Source: Paraescarpia echinospica (lineage: Eukaryota; Annelida; Polychaeta; Sabellida; Siboglinidae). Taken from it: a stretch of 64,000 nt of DNA. Below, piece after piece: positions 13,401 to 43,285 of the stretch. Within the stretch, counting starts at the first letter, position 1, and each line of letters starts with the position of its first letter. Position numbers and translations under genes: made by a program. Where the stretch lies: positions 63,400,076-63,464,075 of the forward strand of contig CM034535.1 in the NCBI GenBank assembly GCA_020002185.1, given 5' to 3'. Under the pieces are notes generated by a model, which was given only the letters and a program-made list of their open reading frames with translations, was not told where the DNA came from and made no database searches.

Positions 13401-15664
13401 CATTATTGATCGTATGCGGCAAGGTGTATCTGAGACTTTGTTTCGGAAATTCGTGTTGTACCCTGATTGTATGTATATTGTATTGTCCACGTATGTTGAA
13501 ATTGTGAATGCTGTTCTTATAAAGCGGCAAATTTTGAAGGTAAACTGTTTGTTATGCACGAATTTATAATACAATTTTAGTTCTTGCGATTTTAATGTGT
13601 TCTATTTTTAATAATTTAACACTTTTAAACAGTAGTTCAGTTGACCATGTCTATGTGATGAACAATGACCTGACAGAAGAAAAAAAAACCTAACCTGGAC
13701 GCCAGAAGGATTAAGAAAAAAGAGGTAGATCAACAACAATATGGCGAAGATCGACGAATAACGAACTAGAAACTGCTGGGCTGAAAAGGGGCACAACAGC
13801 AAGGAGATTCCAAGACAGAGGAGACTGGCGAGATCTCTTGCGAGCCTTATACATGTGCCACACGGCACGAAGAGGATAAGTCAGTAATTAATTGTTCAGA
13901 CGGGGAGCGGCCCGTACTATTTTTATTTATGTTTACAAAATATATCGAGAGTTTTCATTTGACCTGCGTTTGCTTTAGCATTTGTGTAAATTATTGAGCA
14001 TTGATACACATAAAAGACAACTTGACACGTCCATACTTACGGATAGAACGCATTGTATATACATTTTGACAGGTTACATTACACTGTCTTAGTGTATCCG
14101 TGTACCAGTATTTATTGCTAATATTACATGTATTTGCATCTAACTATTGCCATACACCAAGTGACAACAGCAAGTGACAAATCGCACTATAATGGGTTGT
14201 ATCGCAGTCAAGTGACACGTTTACGACATGTTAACTTCATTACGTATTCATTAACCTACACATGTACTTGCGTATATCATATGAAATGAAATATAATTAT
14301 AATAGTGCTTGTGTATGTGGGTTTGCGGGTACGTTAACGGTTTCCACTTAGACGGCTTGAACCTCGAGCGCCAAACATTCAGGGATTAATCTACGGCCCC
14401 ACGAATAGGACGTACGTAATGTATATTTTCAAAATACCCCATATATGTCAAGATTCTCACCTTTTATGGGATAAGTCAACTGTTCGTAATGTAAAACATA
14501 ACGTGTGCTTAATACGCAAAACGTAACTTAAAAATCAAAGAAACCACGCGCACGCGGCAAATACTTCGGGAAAACGGTCCCTGCGTCATGGACCTGGTGT
14601 CATGAAGTAGACCTAAATTGTCAAATACTATAATACGAATAGTATTTGACAATTTACGTAATCGCGACTAGGGCCTATCGAAGGACGTGAACATTCTCTC
14701 CGATATTCGTCAGTTTGAAAAAACAACGCGTAGGTAATGCATGCGCGTTTGGTGTTTATGTAACGAAGCTGTGTGTTGTCTAACAGCTGGTAAACATACC
14801 TATTACTGTCACGTCTGTCAATTACCAAGGCATCCCATCAGGTGATGGGCATTTTTGCTAGTACAATTTAATCTCAACCGTTGGGTCTGCGCTGGTATAT
14901 GGCTGGTGTGAAGCTTTTCACACTGTCGTGTATATAAAACAAACAGGAATGGATGTGTCAACACGCACTGGAATCAGAGGGGGTGAATGGGAGAGGGAGA
15001 GGGAGGGAGAGAGAGAGAGAGAGGGGGGGGGCGCTCTACTACCCGTGTGACCACACGCCTACGTGTCTTACAGTTCATGCCGCTAACCGGATGAGAAGAA
15101 ACTGGCGCGCCGCCTAGTGAAAATGCGAACGCGCGATAATGATATCAGACGACGCCGGCTGTGAACTTGGCCTTGTGATAACCAGTTTGTATTAAGGAAG
15201 TATGCTACTAATTACGCTACACGAAGGAAAACAGCTTAAACTTGGTAACGTCCTTTAGCGTTTGACGACTTTGCGCTAAAGATAGCCTCATTGTGAAGTA
15301 CACCAGTATTTTTTCTCAGAACACATAGCATACGTAATGATTTAACTTTCACACAGGCATACGTTAACGGGTAAATAAGTAAAGGAAGTTACGGGCTGGT
15401 ATGTGAATACTCGTCGCTACACGTATTTCAATACGACAACGGTGAAACCACGAGGAACTCGGCAATATTTAAGTGTTTTTTAAAACAAATATACACTAAT
15501 GTACAACTATCTGAAAAACAATTTATTGTTTTTATTATAGAAATTACAACAAAAGGGGAATACGTCAAATCGTGGACATTGAAAATTAATTATAATAGAC
15601 ACAATGAACCTTCAAAGTTCTGAGCTGTGCCTTTGGAGATTTTTCGCGGTGACGTCCCACATTT

Positions 15665-15714
<50 letters not shown>

Positions 15715-16845
15715 GCCTGTGCCTGTGCGTGTGCGTGTGCGTGGTGCTGTTGGTTTTTGTATTTTTTTTCGCGGTACTGTTTTATAAATTATAGGGTAGG
15801 GCAGGTGATGTTGAAGATTTTCAGGGATCAACCACAACATGATGCTTTGTCAGCTCGGCGGTAGCAGCTCAGATGACGCTCACCAAAACATCTGCATAAT
15901 TCACAAAATATTGGGAGTTAACTTCGTCACTCTTAATAGTGGAGGCTGAGCTCAGCCTCTCCCATTCTCGTCCCTTTCCCGTCCCGTACCCGCGTTTACA
16001 ATATGAGGTACGGAGGCACACCACATGTCTTAGCGGCGACAAGTCTAAACGGCGACAATCAAAACGGCGAGAAACCAAAAGGGCGACAAATTAGATAATA
16101 TATATTATATATTCGTGTATATCCAACGGTTGCGGTGCGCTTTCTCACTGTATTGACCAATATTTTCGCCGTTTTTACCGATGGTTGTCGCCTTTTATGT
16201 TATGCGTTGTCGCCGTTTTGACCAAGATTGTCGCCGTTTTATTTGTTGCCGTTCTGTATTTTTATGGAATTATCCGAGGTCGATATTCGCGGATTTATGT
16301 GATATCGCGGCGGTTTTCTTAAACATTGAATTCTAGAGTTGTTTCGGCGTCGTTAAACCCTGTTTGGACAGTCAGAATGTTGTGACATGTATAGTTTATA
16401 CTGTACAACATGATTTCACGATAATAACGATCGGATTGCCTCATTACGTTGCACGTTGCTTATAAAATAACAGTATAAAATATAATTACACTGGCACTGG
16501 AAGGAAGTTAATATTAGGTTGGCTGAGTCGGAGCTTCAGCACCACTCGGCTGTCTGATCAAGACATCGGAAGACGGAGTGGGAAGGTGCTATTGAATTAT
16601 TTTATGTTGGCTTTCAAAATTGTTGAAGCTCACCAAATACCTCCAATTACATCTCTCTTGTGGCTCCCCAAGAACCCATCTCGTAGCTCTCCAAATATGT
16701 CTGATTGCGTTAAAGGGGCGCCTTGAACTTTAGAACAACCACGTGTTACCTATTATCCCGATAGTGACGAAAGATAGATGCTAAAAGACTCACCGTGTAA
16801 TTGTAGAATTAGAACGAACATCAATGAATAGAGGGAAGGGAACAT
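1067..16845 (-). CDS. Type IV collagen alpha chain, 5' part of gene (13 exons, incomplete at left edge)
   Basis: Seen: thirteen minus-strand exons (16845-16794, 9679-9585, 9184-9140, 8018-7884, 7381-7337, 6642-6517, 5972-5928, 5317-5255, 4865-4821, 4432-4382, 3098-3080, 2671-2622, 1790-1067) join with matching phases into about 498 codons. Residues 1-17 are a signal peptide. Residues 51, 55 and 57 are cysteines just before the first Gly-X-Y triplets, and an isolated Cys at 198 is followed by GINGTKGE. Residues 60-498 are Gly-X-Y with many short interruptions. Known: collagen IV chains have an N-terminal 7S region with CxxxCxC-type cysteines, a later Cys near a NGTKGE segment, and an interrupted helix; they trimerise into basement-membrane networks in the extracellular matrix. 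Inferred: a collagen IV alpha chain. The rest of the helix and the C-terminal NC1 domain should lie beyond base 1. Which alpha subtype cannot be told. Confidence 0.85.
1845..1892. repeat. GACCC/GACCA pentamer tract
   Basis: Short run of ccgac and cagac pentamers (cgacccgacccgacta, gaccagaccagaccagacaa). The rest of 1893-2621 is intron in which I see nothing. Confidence 0.8.
2622..2671 (-). CDS. Collagen IV exon 12: Gly-X-Y
   Basis: 50 bp, phase 1 to 0, encoding (G)[16 protein letters not shown]. Acceptor ...ttgtttcag, donor gtgtgt. It restores the frame after the microexon. Confidence 0.75.
3080..3098 (-). CDS. Collagen IV exon 11: 19-nt microexon
   Basis: Only 19 bp, phase 0 to 1, encoding GEKGNQ and the first base of a Gly codon. 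Acceptor ...tgttttag and donor gtaggt are good. Its phase shift is exactly compensated by exon 12 (phase 1 to 0), which supports both being real. Confidence 0.7.
3488..3912. repeat. CA/ACGC-rich microsatellite cluster
   Basis: Dense (ACGC)n at about 3605-3648 and mixed CA, CGCA and CATA repeats to 3912. Long open frames on both strands here (Cys/Val or His/Thr repeats) are repeat artefacts. Confidence 0.95.
3914..4202 (+). mobile_element. MITE-like element, copy 1
   Basis: Begins aggggcggatgcagag and ends ctgcacccgcctata, which are inverted versions of each other. Internal landmarks: cctcca-tggcggccga, cgccgtaacgtcag, then ggtctggggg and ggggcacgcgccccc. The copy at 43654-43987 shares both ends and these landmarks in the same order. 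It has no coding capacity, so it is probably a non-autonomous DNA element. It begins next to the CA tract. Confidence 0.7.
4382..4432 (-). CDS. Collagen IV exon 10: Gly-X-Y
   Basis: 51 bp, phase 0 to 0, [17 protein letters not shown], with one interruption (GHG). Acceptor ...ctgcctag, donor gtaagt. Confidence 0.8.
4821..4865 (-). CDS. Collagen IV exon 9: Gly-X-Y
   Basis: 45 bp, [15 protein letters not shown]. The donor is chosen as gtgggt so that the exon ends in phase 0 and continues into exon 10. The more conventional gtaagc four bases later would leave phase 1 and break the helix frame with exon 10. Confidence 0.75.
5255..5317 (-). CDS. Collagen IV exon 8: Gly-X-Y with single cysteine
   Basis: 63 bp, phase 0 to 0, seven triplets including GEHGCPGIN. 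The lone Cys (residue 198), followed in exon 9 by GTKGE, aligns by eye with the GCNGTKGE segment near the end of the vertebrate collagen IV 7S domain. Donor gtgagt. Confidence 0.8.
5394..5820. repeat. Large palindrome built on GT/CA repeats
   Basis: The left arm (5394-5630) is GT-rich and the right arm (5633-5820) is CA-rich. The arms also share non-repetitive interior text in reverse complement: gagggcgcgcg...gcggtgcgggtgcgtgtgcg, ttacgtgtacgtatgcg and tctgtttgtttttgt at 5461-5540, mirrored at 5680-5755. The centre lies near 5631. Confidence 0.85.
5928..5972 (-). CDS. Collagen IV exon 7: Gly-X-Y
   Basis: 45 bp, phase 0 to 0, [15 protein letters not shown]. Donor gtaaga, acceptor ...ttgtcgcag. 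The intron on its 3' side contains the large palindrome at 5394-5820. Confidence 0.85.
6517..6642 (-). CDS. Collagen IV exon 6: Gly-X-Y
   Basis: 126 bp, phase 0 to 0, 42 residues of perfect Gly-X-Y from [13 protein letters not shown] to GAKGDR, rich in Lys and Pro. Acceptor ...gccgacacag, donor gtgaga. Confidence 0.85.
6748..6975 (-). mobile_element. tRNA-derived SINE-like element, copy A
   Basis: On the minus strand the 5' part reads like a tRNA promoter: ggttacacggcagtgcgc (A-box-like), then ggttcgaagc (B box). A body follows with tatccgagctcgctattcgg and a tail with gaactgttgaattcaac. The body and tail recur at 9880-10165 in the same orientation. Confidence 0.6.
7337..7381 (-). CDS. Collagen IV exon 5: Gly-X-Y
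   Basis: 45 bp, phase 0 to 0, five triplets ([15 protein letters not shown]). Donor gtacgt, acceptor ...gatcttcag. The 45-bp size recurs in this gene. Confidence 0.85.
7700..7876 (-). mobile_element. tRNA-derived SINE next to a collagen splice donor
   Basis: On the minus strand: ggtggttaatggttaaatac, actcgcctggcatgcc (A-box-like), then gagttcaatatcc (B-box-like), followed by an unrelated 3' body. It starts about ten bases after the donor of collagen exon 4 (gtacgc at 7883-7878). No tRNA cloverleaf is intact. Confidence 0.55.
7884..8018 (-). CDS. Collagen IV exon 4: Gly-X-Y
   Basis: 135 bp, phase 0 to 0, 45 residues (65-109) of uninterrupted Gly-X-Y beginning [16 protein letters not shown] and ending GEQGEQ. 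Acceptor ...cgtcacag, donor gtacgc. A tRNA-derived SINE starts within about ten bases of the donor. Confidence 0.85.
8186..8228. repeat. (AATC)n microsatellite
   Basis: Perfect atcaatcaatc run of about ten units. The remainder of 8230-8880 is intron in which I see nothing. Confidence 0.95.
8897..9066. repeat. ACGC/CACACG microsatellite
   Basis: Alternating acgc and acac repeats for about 170 bp, 75 bp from the end of collagen exon 3 within the same intron. ORFs on both strands are artefacts. Confidence 0.95.
9140..9184 (-). CDS. Collagen IV exon 3: 7S cysteine cluster
   Basis: 45 bp, phase 0 to 0, encoding [15 protein letters not shown]. The CxxxCxC spacing directly before the first Gly-X-Y triplet resembles the start of the 7S region of collagen IV chains (COL4A1 has GCGKCDCHGVKG), where four trimers are cross-linked through these cysteines. 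The acceptor (tttttacag) and donor (gtaaat) are good. This exon is the best single argument for type IV rather than fibrillar collagen. Confidence 0.75.
9585..9679 (-). CDS. Collagen IV exon 2: non-helical N-terminal segment
   Basis: 95 bp, phase 1 to 0, between acceptor ...catatcag and donor gtgagt. It encodes about 31 non-collagenous residues ([20 protein letters not shown], then a Ser-rich stretch ending SSSEKE) with no cysteine. It joins in frame to the Cys-bearing exon 3. Vertebrate COL4A1 has almost no such segment between signal peptide and 7S cysteines, so this is a chain-specific extension or a wrongly included exon. Confidence 0.5.
9880..10165 (-). mobile_element. tRNA-derived SINE-like element, copy B
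   Basis: Shares with copy A the tail (gaactgttgaattcaa), the body (tatccgagcttgctattcgg) and the flanking tcacgacc/tcgcgact segment. The head (gtactggttagtgtgccgcc) is A-box-like. It lies in the first collagen intron, minus strand. Confidence 0.6.
10200..14600. other. First collagen intron, no gene supported
   Basis: Mostly AT-rich unique sequence with a (TA)n run at 10370-10406 and a GACC run at 12932-12962. A 144-codon plus-strand frame at 11282-11716 has no recognisable domain, and a short overlapping frame at 11271 contains one CxxC. I do not call either a gene. Confidence 0.5.
14616..14890 (+). repeat. Dispersed repeat (inverted copy at 42070-42322)
   Basis: Starts with a palindrome (attgtcaaatactat / agtatttgacaatt, 14616-14655). 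It continues with gactagggcctatcgaagga, acattctctccgat, gtttatgtaacgaagctgtg and ttaccaaggc. The same string of words appears in reverse complement at 42070-42322, with scattered differences. Non-coding, so probably an old non-autonomous element. Confidence 0.7.
14988..15032. repeat. Purine (GA/G) tract
   Basis: Strand-asymmetric gggagagggagagggaggg, (ga)n and g(8) run. Such mirror-like purine tracts can adopt triplex structures (known); no function is claimed. Confidence 0.9.
15668..15745. repeat. (GT)n and GTGCCT microsatellite
   Basis: About 24 GT units followed by gtgcctgtgcctgtgcgt variants, in the first collagen intron. Confidence 0.95.
16018..16262. mobile_element. Inverted GGCGACAA array (possible MITE)
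   Basis: Left cluster (16030-16090): four spaced copies of ggcgacaa/ggcgagaa separated by aaac or aaaag. Right cluster (16163-16245): the reverse complement ttgtcgccgttttgacc repeated four times. The roughly 70-bp centre is AT-rich. This looks like a foldback element with short direct repeats inside each arm. Confidence 0.6.
16794..16845 (-). CDS. Collagen IV exon 1: start codon and signal peptide
   Basis: ATG at 16845-16843 opens [17 protein letters not shown], a short hydrophobic leader typical of secretion, followed by a strong donor (gtgagt) at 16793-16788 in phase 1. Phase 1 matches the next exon 7.1 kb away, where the split codon becomes Gly. Upstream sequence is GC-rich and could hold the 5' UTR and promoter. 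No other exon was found in the long intron, so the join is inferred from phase and order. Confidence 0.6.
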
Positions 16846-19180
16846 GACGTCTTCAGTTCTCCACGACGTCCAACTGCCTGCGGCGGCGACCAGCAGCATC
16901 GAGCCAGGCGGAATCAGGGGCTCGTATCGCCTAGGCGCCCGGGGTGGCAGCAGCGCTCCGAAGGGTTATCACGCATAGTCCCTGGATCGGCCGCTAGACG
17001 CAATTGGGCCTGACAGCAAATATCTGCGAAGGTCGGCTCTGTTGTATTCGTTTGCTATGAGTAGTTTGCACTGTTCAAGGGGTTTTGACTTGGCTCGATC
17101 TATGATATATATATATAATGGCATGGGGTAATAGTAATACAAGATATGTTCAAAATAATAGTAATATTAATGTATTATTTATATATTATATATCATTGCA
17201 AACGTGCCATAAAATAGGTTTGTTTGCATGTAAATATGTATGTTAGTATGCTATTCTAGACATCGTAACAACGAAGGGGTTGTTGTACAATACATTACGA
17301 TACAATAACCTTTATTTGTCCACAAATGGAAATTCATGTGATAAAAATTCACACTTTAACACAAACATGACATTACTATCATAGTATTATTAAACCATAA
17401 TATGAGTTTGCCATCATATAGTACAGAACAATGTTAGTAACAGTCTTAGTCTCCGATGCTTCATAGAGTTCATCCATACTTGGCAGTGTCACCCAATGGT
17501 TTTACTGACTGACCGGGTAACGCGAACTGCCTGAACCCAAGTTTCCACCATTGTAATCATTGTAATCCCTCCACCATCCCCGTTCCCTTTCCTCTCCTAG
17601 ACCTCGCAGTCAGCAGCCGGATGGAGGTTGGCAGGAAGATGTTTCGATACCAGTTGGTTCGTGCCCTTTCCGATAGGTACCTACAGCCAGATTGAGCAAC
17701 AGAATAGAATCCGTGCAGTGGGTCGGATGGGTCTTTTATACTGTCTACTGTCTTCTTAGTCACATATGTTTCATACAGTTCATCCACCTTCATCCACAGT
17801 TGTAGCGTCACCCCAATGGTTTTACTATATTTTTAGACTATACACACACACAGGCTTCTTCTTCTTTTTCTTCTACTTCTTCTTTTTTTGTCGTCATCTT
17901 CTTCTTTTTCAAGTTTTTGTGGATACCCCGAGACTCGAGGTACATTTCCACAGTTGTACGGATGCGCTTGGGTAAAACAGTTAAAACTTACCCATTGTAA
18001 CGGTTGGGGAAAACAACAATAATAATTTAGGATAAAACATATTATTAATACTTAAAGATTGCGATGAGTCTGAGGCTAAGCTGCTATTGGAAGCTATCAA
18101 GATGTAACCCATGTGGATTTGTTTCTTGTTACATTGTTGCCAAGGGATCATCTCAGAACGTCGATGTTCGATATCAAACGAAATTATTTTCATCTTGCTA
18201 CAGCAACACCCACCCCACTGAGACGAAAGTCTGTAAACATTGATATGATGACATCGGGATATTAACAATATCTATCCGAAGAATAAATGTCAATGTCCGA
18301 CGCCAGGCGAAACTGCCTCTGACCCCACTCCCCAAACGAAAGTAATTTCGTCTAATATCGGACATCGACGGTCTGAGATAATCACTGGACGATTCTCGCT
18401 CGGCTGTGAGAACGCGATGTTATAATTTCTAATGTAATTACGTTTCTAATAGATGCACAGAAAAATAAAAGATACCCAATTAAGTGTTCGGAAAAAAGTG
18501 GACTATTATGGGTTTTGAATCTGCGACCTTGACGTTATCGTTAGCAGTTTAGTTTTAATTTATTGTTTGTCTTATGTAAATACAACCTGAGTTAATGATT
18601 GGTTCGAATGCTTCCAATGAACTTAAACATATTGTTCTTGAGTGGTGACATATCACAAAATTATATTTAATTGGTTAGTTACCCTGAAACAGTTTTTATG
18701 TATCTCGGTGGGAAGTGTAAAATTGTATTATCCCGATGTGGGGGGTAACACGCACACACACGCACGCACGCACACACGCACATACACACACACGCACACA
18801 CGCACGCACGCACACACACACACACACACACCCACACACGCACACACACACACGCACACTCGCGCGCACGCATGCACCCACATACGCACACACACCCACG
18901 GACATACGTACACACAAACACTCACGCACACCCACACGCACACACTCACAAACCCGCACACGCGCACACACAAAAACAAACACACACGAGCGCACACGCA
19001 CACACACACACACACACACACCCACACACGCACACACACACACGCACACTCGCGCGCACGCATGCACCCACATACGCACACACACCCACGGACATACGTA
19101 CACACAAACACTCACGCACACCCACACGCACACACTCACAAACCCGCACACGCGCACACACAAAAACAAACACACACGAG

Positions 19181-19269
<89 letters not shown>

Positions 19270-19663
19270 CATCATCATTTAGCAAGTAACACCTACATAC
19301 GTCTTAGTGAGCCACAGTCCCACTCCAACATTCACCACGCTCCGACGCCTATTCAACAAAACCATAAATTAGCGTCAATCCTTCGATGACTTATCGTTTT
19401 TACGTCAATTTTATCACAAGTCTTGCTTGTTTAAAAAAGTTTCTCATTATCCGATGCACAGTTACCGGGAGTACCATTTGAAATGCGTGTACAATGTACA
19501 GCCCATGCGCTTTACACGTCACGTTCACTGTATAATTACGCGGTATGCCTGGGGCAATCGACAGCGACACACCGCTTGTGACTGGTTCGTTTCACTCGTA
19601 CCGGTTCAGTGTTCCGTCCTCCAACCGAGACGAGGTGGTCAGTGTGGCAGAGACTTGAACAAG
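16846..19663. promoter_or_regulatory. Divergent intergenic region between collagen IV and ITAM receptor genes
   Basis: 2.8 kb separating two start codons on opposite strands. The collagen side (16846-16990) is GC-rich and may contain its promoter. The receptor side (19480-19663) is unique sequence without a clear TATA box. Between them are a TTC-rich tract (17853-17910) and the CA cluster at 18750-19268. Shared regulation is possible but not shown. Confidence 0.35.
18750..19268. repeat. CA-rich cluster with internal 190-bp tandem duplication
   Basis: A stretch containing actcgcgcgcacgcatgcac, ccacggacatacgtacac and acaaaaacaaacacacacga occurs twice, 190 bp apart and nearly identical, followed by about 80 bp of pure (AC)n. 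It ends about 400 bp before the receptor start codon. ORFs here are artefacts. Confidence 0.9.
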
Positions 19664-38806
<19,143 letters not shown>

Positions 38807-39563
38807 CCTGTATTTGATGTCACCAACAAAGAAGACGGTGTGACGAATACGTAAGGCATACCAGCTTTGTTTTCATGGCTGACGTTATATATGTTCAAGG
38901 GCAATTTGCAGTTATACTTTTAGTTTTAATTGCCTGCCTTTAACATTTCATTGAATTATTCTGTGAATTTGAGCTAATTCGTGAAATCACTGGACCGATA
39001 AGACTACTAGGATGAATTGCAAATTATTCACTGAACATCCATATACTGCGTGGGATAACTTCTAGGAGTAGTGTAGCACAAATACCACTCGTGGCTCGCT
39101 AGGATCTTTGTGGTGTAATAGTCCATCGCGAAATGCAGGAAATATAAAAATTTTGGTTCTGTCTCCTAGAAAGTCGTTATTGCGTGAGACAATGTTGCTG
39201 CCGTATGTATTATATATATGTTGAGTGATTATGGGTACGATTCTTACACAGCACAATACATGCTTAGCATATGCCGTGGGGAAAGGATACACCAGGTGCA
39301 AATCAAATATAACAACCGAAACAGCAACGTAGACATATTACATTTATTTTAATATTAGCAATTAACTAGTACACGAAGTAGATGGCTAACGATACGTTGT
39401 CACACGCCAAATCGACAAGGGTTACTGGAGTTACTTGAATTGACGATTGATAGAGGTCGTATTATATGTTAATAACTTATATATTGTATATTAATTTAGC
39501 TTCGTGTAATAACTTTATAATTGTACTTAGTGTGTTAGAAATGAGAACACACGATATATGGTA
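38807..39563. other. Likely 3' UTR and downstream region of ITAM receptor gene
   Basis: AT-rich, no coding signal. I see no clear AATAAA close to the stop; one aataaa is at about 40270, beyond the 65-bp repeats, so the transcript end is undetermined. Confidence 0.35.
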
Positions 39564-40100
39564 AACACATTTAACAGGTAATAATATGGTAGTGTTAGTA
39601 TGTCGTTATACATCGTATCAGATCGTTGAACACATTTAACAGGTAATAATATGGTAATGTCAGTATGTCGTTATACATCGTATCAGATCGTTGAACACAT
39701 TTAACAGGTAATAATATGGTAGTGTCAGTATGTCGTTATACATCGTATCAGATCGTTGAACACATTTAACAGGTAATAATATGGTAGTGTCAGTATGTCG
39801 TTATACATCGTATCAGATCGTTGAACACATTTAACAGGTAATAATATGGCAGTGTCAGTATGTCGTTATACATCGTATCAGATCGTTGAACACATTTAAC
39901 AGGTAATAATATGGTAGTGTCAGTATGTCGTTATACATCGTATCAGATCGTTGAACACATTTAACAGGTAATAATATGGTAGTGTCAGTATGTCGTTATA
40001 CATCGTATCAGATCGTTGAACACATTTAACAGGTAATAATATGGTAGTGTCAGTATGTCGTTATACATCGTATCAGATCGTTGAACACATTTAACAGGTA
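39564..40100. repeat. 65-bp tandem repeat, about 8 copies
   Basis: Nearly identical 65-bp units containing aacacatttaacaggtaata, gtcagtatgtcgttataca and tcgtatcagatcgttg. No variable spacers, so it is not CRISPR-like. Confidence 0.95.
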
Positions 40101-42069
40101 TCGTGTAGTAGTATGGTGCTGTTAATATATCGGGGTGCATTCAGAAATTATATCAGATTGTGGGTTGGTTTAACGTCGATACGAACTTTCACACATGTTC
40201 CCATGTTTCGCACTCGACGCTGTACGTTTTGCTGATCATACTTTATACTTAGAGGAACATGTAAAGTTAAATAAATACACCGATATAACAAAATTGTATA
40301 TTAGTTTTGCTTGAACTTATTTCTTGATTTCATTCGCAATGTTCTTTCTGCAAGCTGCTGTATTCATGTCGTATGGGTGCATATCCGTAAGAGAGCGTCT
40401 TTCGAACGGAACCTCCAGCTCGTTAATTCCATCGTCGTTTTAAGTAACACTAGAGTATAGATACATGTTTCCAAATCCCAGACCTATCAAATACTCTTCC
40501 CCCTCACTCATTGTCTCTACATACTATTTGCGCCTCTAGCGTCCACACGCACGTCATGTGTGCCTCTAGCGTTCACACACACCATATATATCCCTCTCGT
40601 GACCGTGTCAAAGGCCTTCTCAAGCTTTTGTAGAGTCACCTGCAATATAAGGTGGCACCGTCTCAAGATTGAGTTTGATGACATATCTTGTAACACTCCC
40701 TCGTCGCTATCTTAGTCCCTGCTGTAGACCGTAGCAGCTTCATGGAATAATTTACGACTGTGTGTCTCGATATTTCAATGGGTTCTGTCCTTCTTTCTTT
40801 CGCTTCAATTGTGACGAATTTATCTGTCCGTCACTCCTCTGTGATGTTATGAAGATTCATAATTATATATGCTGCAGCGTCTTTGTTCTGCTGGCTGCAA
40901 AAGTCTCTTCTGCAAATGACATCTCCACACGCAGTTGTTTTACCTTGCTAACATGTCCCTGAGTTCCTTCTTCGTGTTGTTATTCTTCCCGTCTGTGGTC
41001 CAAGTGTAAGACATGCTCACACGATATGTTTCTTAACCATTACCGACTGGTAAACACCCATATGTGAAGCAACAGACCACGGGTAGCAATTGTTACCATT
41101 AAGCGTCCCGCACACCAAGAAGTCGCTCGAGACGCGGTCGAGACGCGTTTTCGGTGCATCTTGACCGCATCTCGAGCATCTCGTCTCGACGCGTGTCCTG
41201 CGAGTCTCCAGTCAGTGCCGAGGTGATGTGTCCGCGTACCAAGTAGACGGGGAGATGGGAATGCGTCTTGAGGCAAGACGGGTCGATGTGCGCGATAACG
41301 TGGACATACGGCGAATGCAAAACTAAAATGGCAGGGTTTTTGTTGCTCATTTTGGAAAACACGGTGGAATAACCCAGTCCCAGAAACGATGCTATGTTCC
41401 CGTTAGGTTGCGCGAACATATATGAAATAGGCGATGCAGGTGGCCACTTTGATTTTCTAGAATTCTGTACAAAAATAATGGCTGGGAAGGGGACATCCCC
41501 ACCCCACAATGTGTTCTACTTTGTCCAGCAAATTGTGGTTTTACAAATAAAATATATATATACTTAGATGAAAAACATGTTTTTGTTGTCATAAAATTGC
41601 ATCTTTTCAAGTGTTTTGCCTAAAATAATTTAACCCATTCCACATATATATTCGATGTGTTTCTTTATAGGCCACGAAGTGACATTGTTTACAACGGAAA
41701 ATATATTAACTGCTAACACAATGAGATTGTATAATGTCATTCCACAGTATTATGAACTTTATAAGGAAAACAAAAGGGTCAATGCATCTAAAAGTACAAA
41801 TAGAAACTAAACTTTTGCAATTAGCGCGTCATAATCGACGTCACAGCTCGGCATTTATTGGCCAAGCCTCCCGTCATTAGTAAGATGTCAGTCTCCATGA
41901 TATCAGACAGTTTAGTAGAACCTTCCACTCTGAGATCGCATTCAGAGTTCACCACTGACGTACAATATTGATTGTAGTTGCACATGGTTAGTTTGTATTA
42001 ATTCATGTGCATAACACCAATAATTTGCCTTTTGTTTCCTATTAAGCCTTCTTCCCATGTCGCCCAGTA
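40101..42069. other. Intergenic, no gene supported
   Basis: Contains a CG-rich patch at 41100-41280 (repeated tcgagacgcg/tctcgacgcg words, inverted relative to each other) and otherwise unremarkable AT-rich sequence. Minus-strand frames at 41040-41610 have no domain I recognise. Confidence 0.4.
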
Positions 42070-42322
42070 CAGCAGCGCATGCAGCAAGTTACATTAACTA
42101 TCAAAAATGTCCGTCACCTGGCCTTGGTAGCTGACACTCGTGATAGCAATATTTACCAAATGATAGAAAACATACATCATCGTTACATAAACACAAATGC
42201 TCAATCGCAGATACTCGTTGTTTGTTCCAAATGACGAAGGTCGGAGAGAATGTGAAGTTAACGTCCATCGATAGGCCCTAGTTGTGATAGTGTAGAATTG
42301 TCAAATAGTATTCGTATTGCTA
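42070..42322 (-). repeat. Dispersed repeat, inverted copy of 14616-14890
   Basis: Reverse complement carries the same ordered words (cgaatactatttgacaatt, actagggcctatcgatgga, acattctctccga, gtttatgtaacgat, taccaaggc) as the 14.6-kb copy. Confidence 0.7.
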
Positions 42323-42420
42323 TACTGGCATGGAGGTAGACATTAGCATTATTGTGTCAGCGTCTACTCCCAGTTTCCAAATCTATGACGCATAGGCCGT
42401 TATCCCGAATTTTTTTTCTA

Positions 42421-43285
<865 letters not shown>

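Noticed and set aside
18500..18560. tRNA-like words near 18.5 kb on the minus strand
   Set aside because: Only a weak B-box-like word; no A box at proper spacing and no cloverleaf.
18642..19389. Frames of His/Thr or Cys/Val repeats near 18.6-19.4 kb
   Set aside because: Translation of CA repeats in several frames on both strands.
19427..19663. Upstream ATG extending the receptor leader by 79 residues
   Set aside because: It would bury the hydrophobic leader; the 19664 start gives a normal signal peptide.
41040..41610. Minus-strand frames up to 136 codons
   Set aside because: No domain recognised; they lie in a CG-rich patch of short inverted words.
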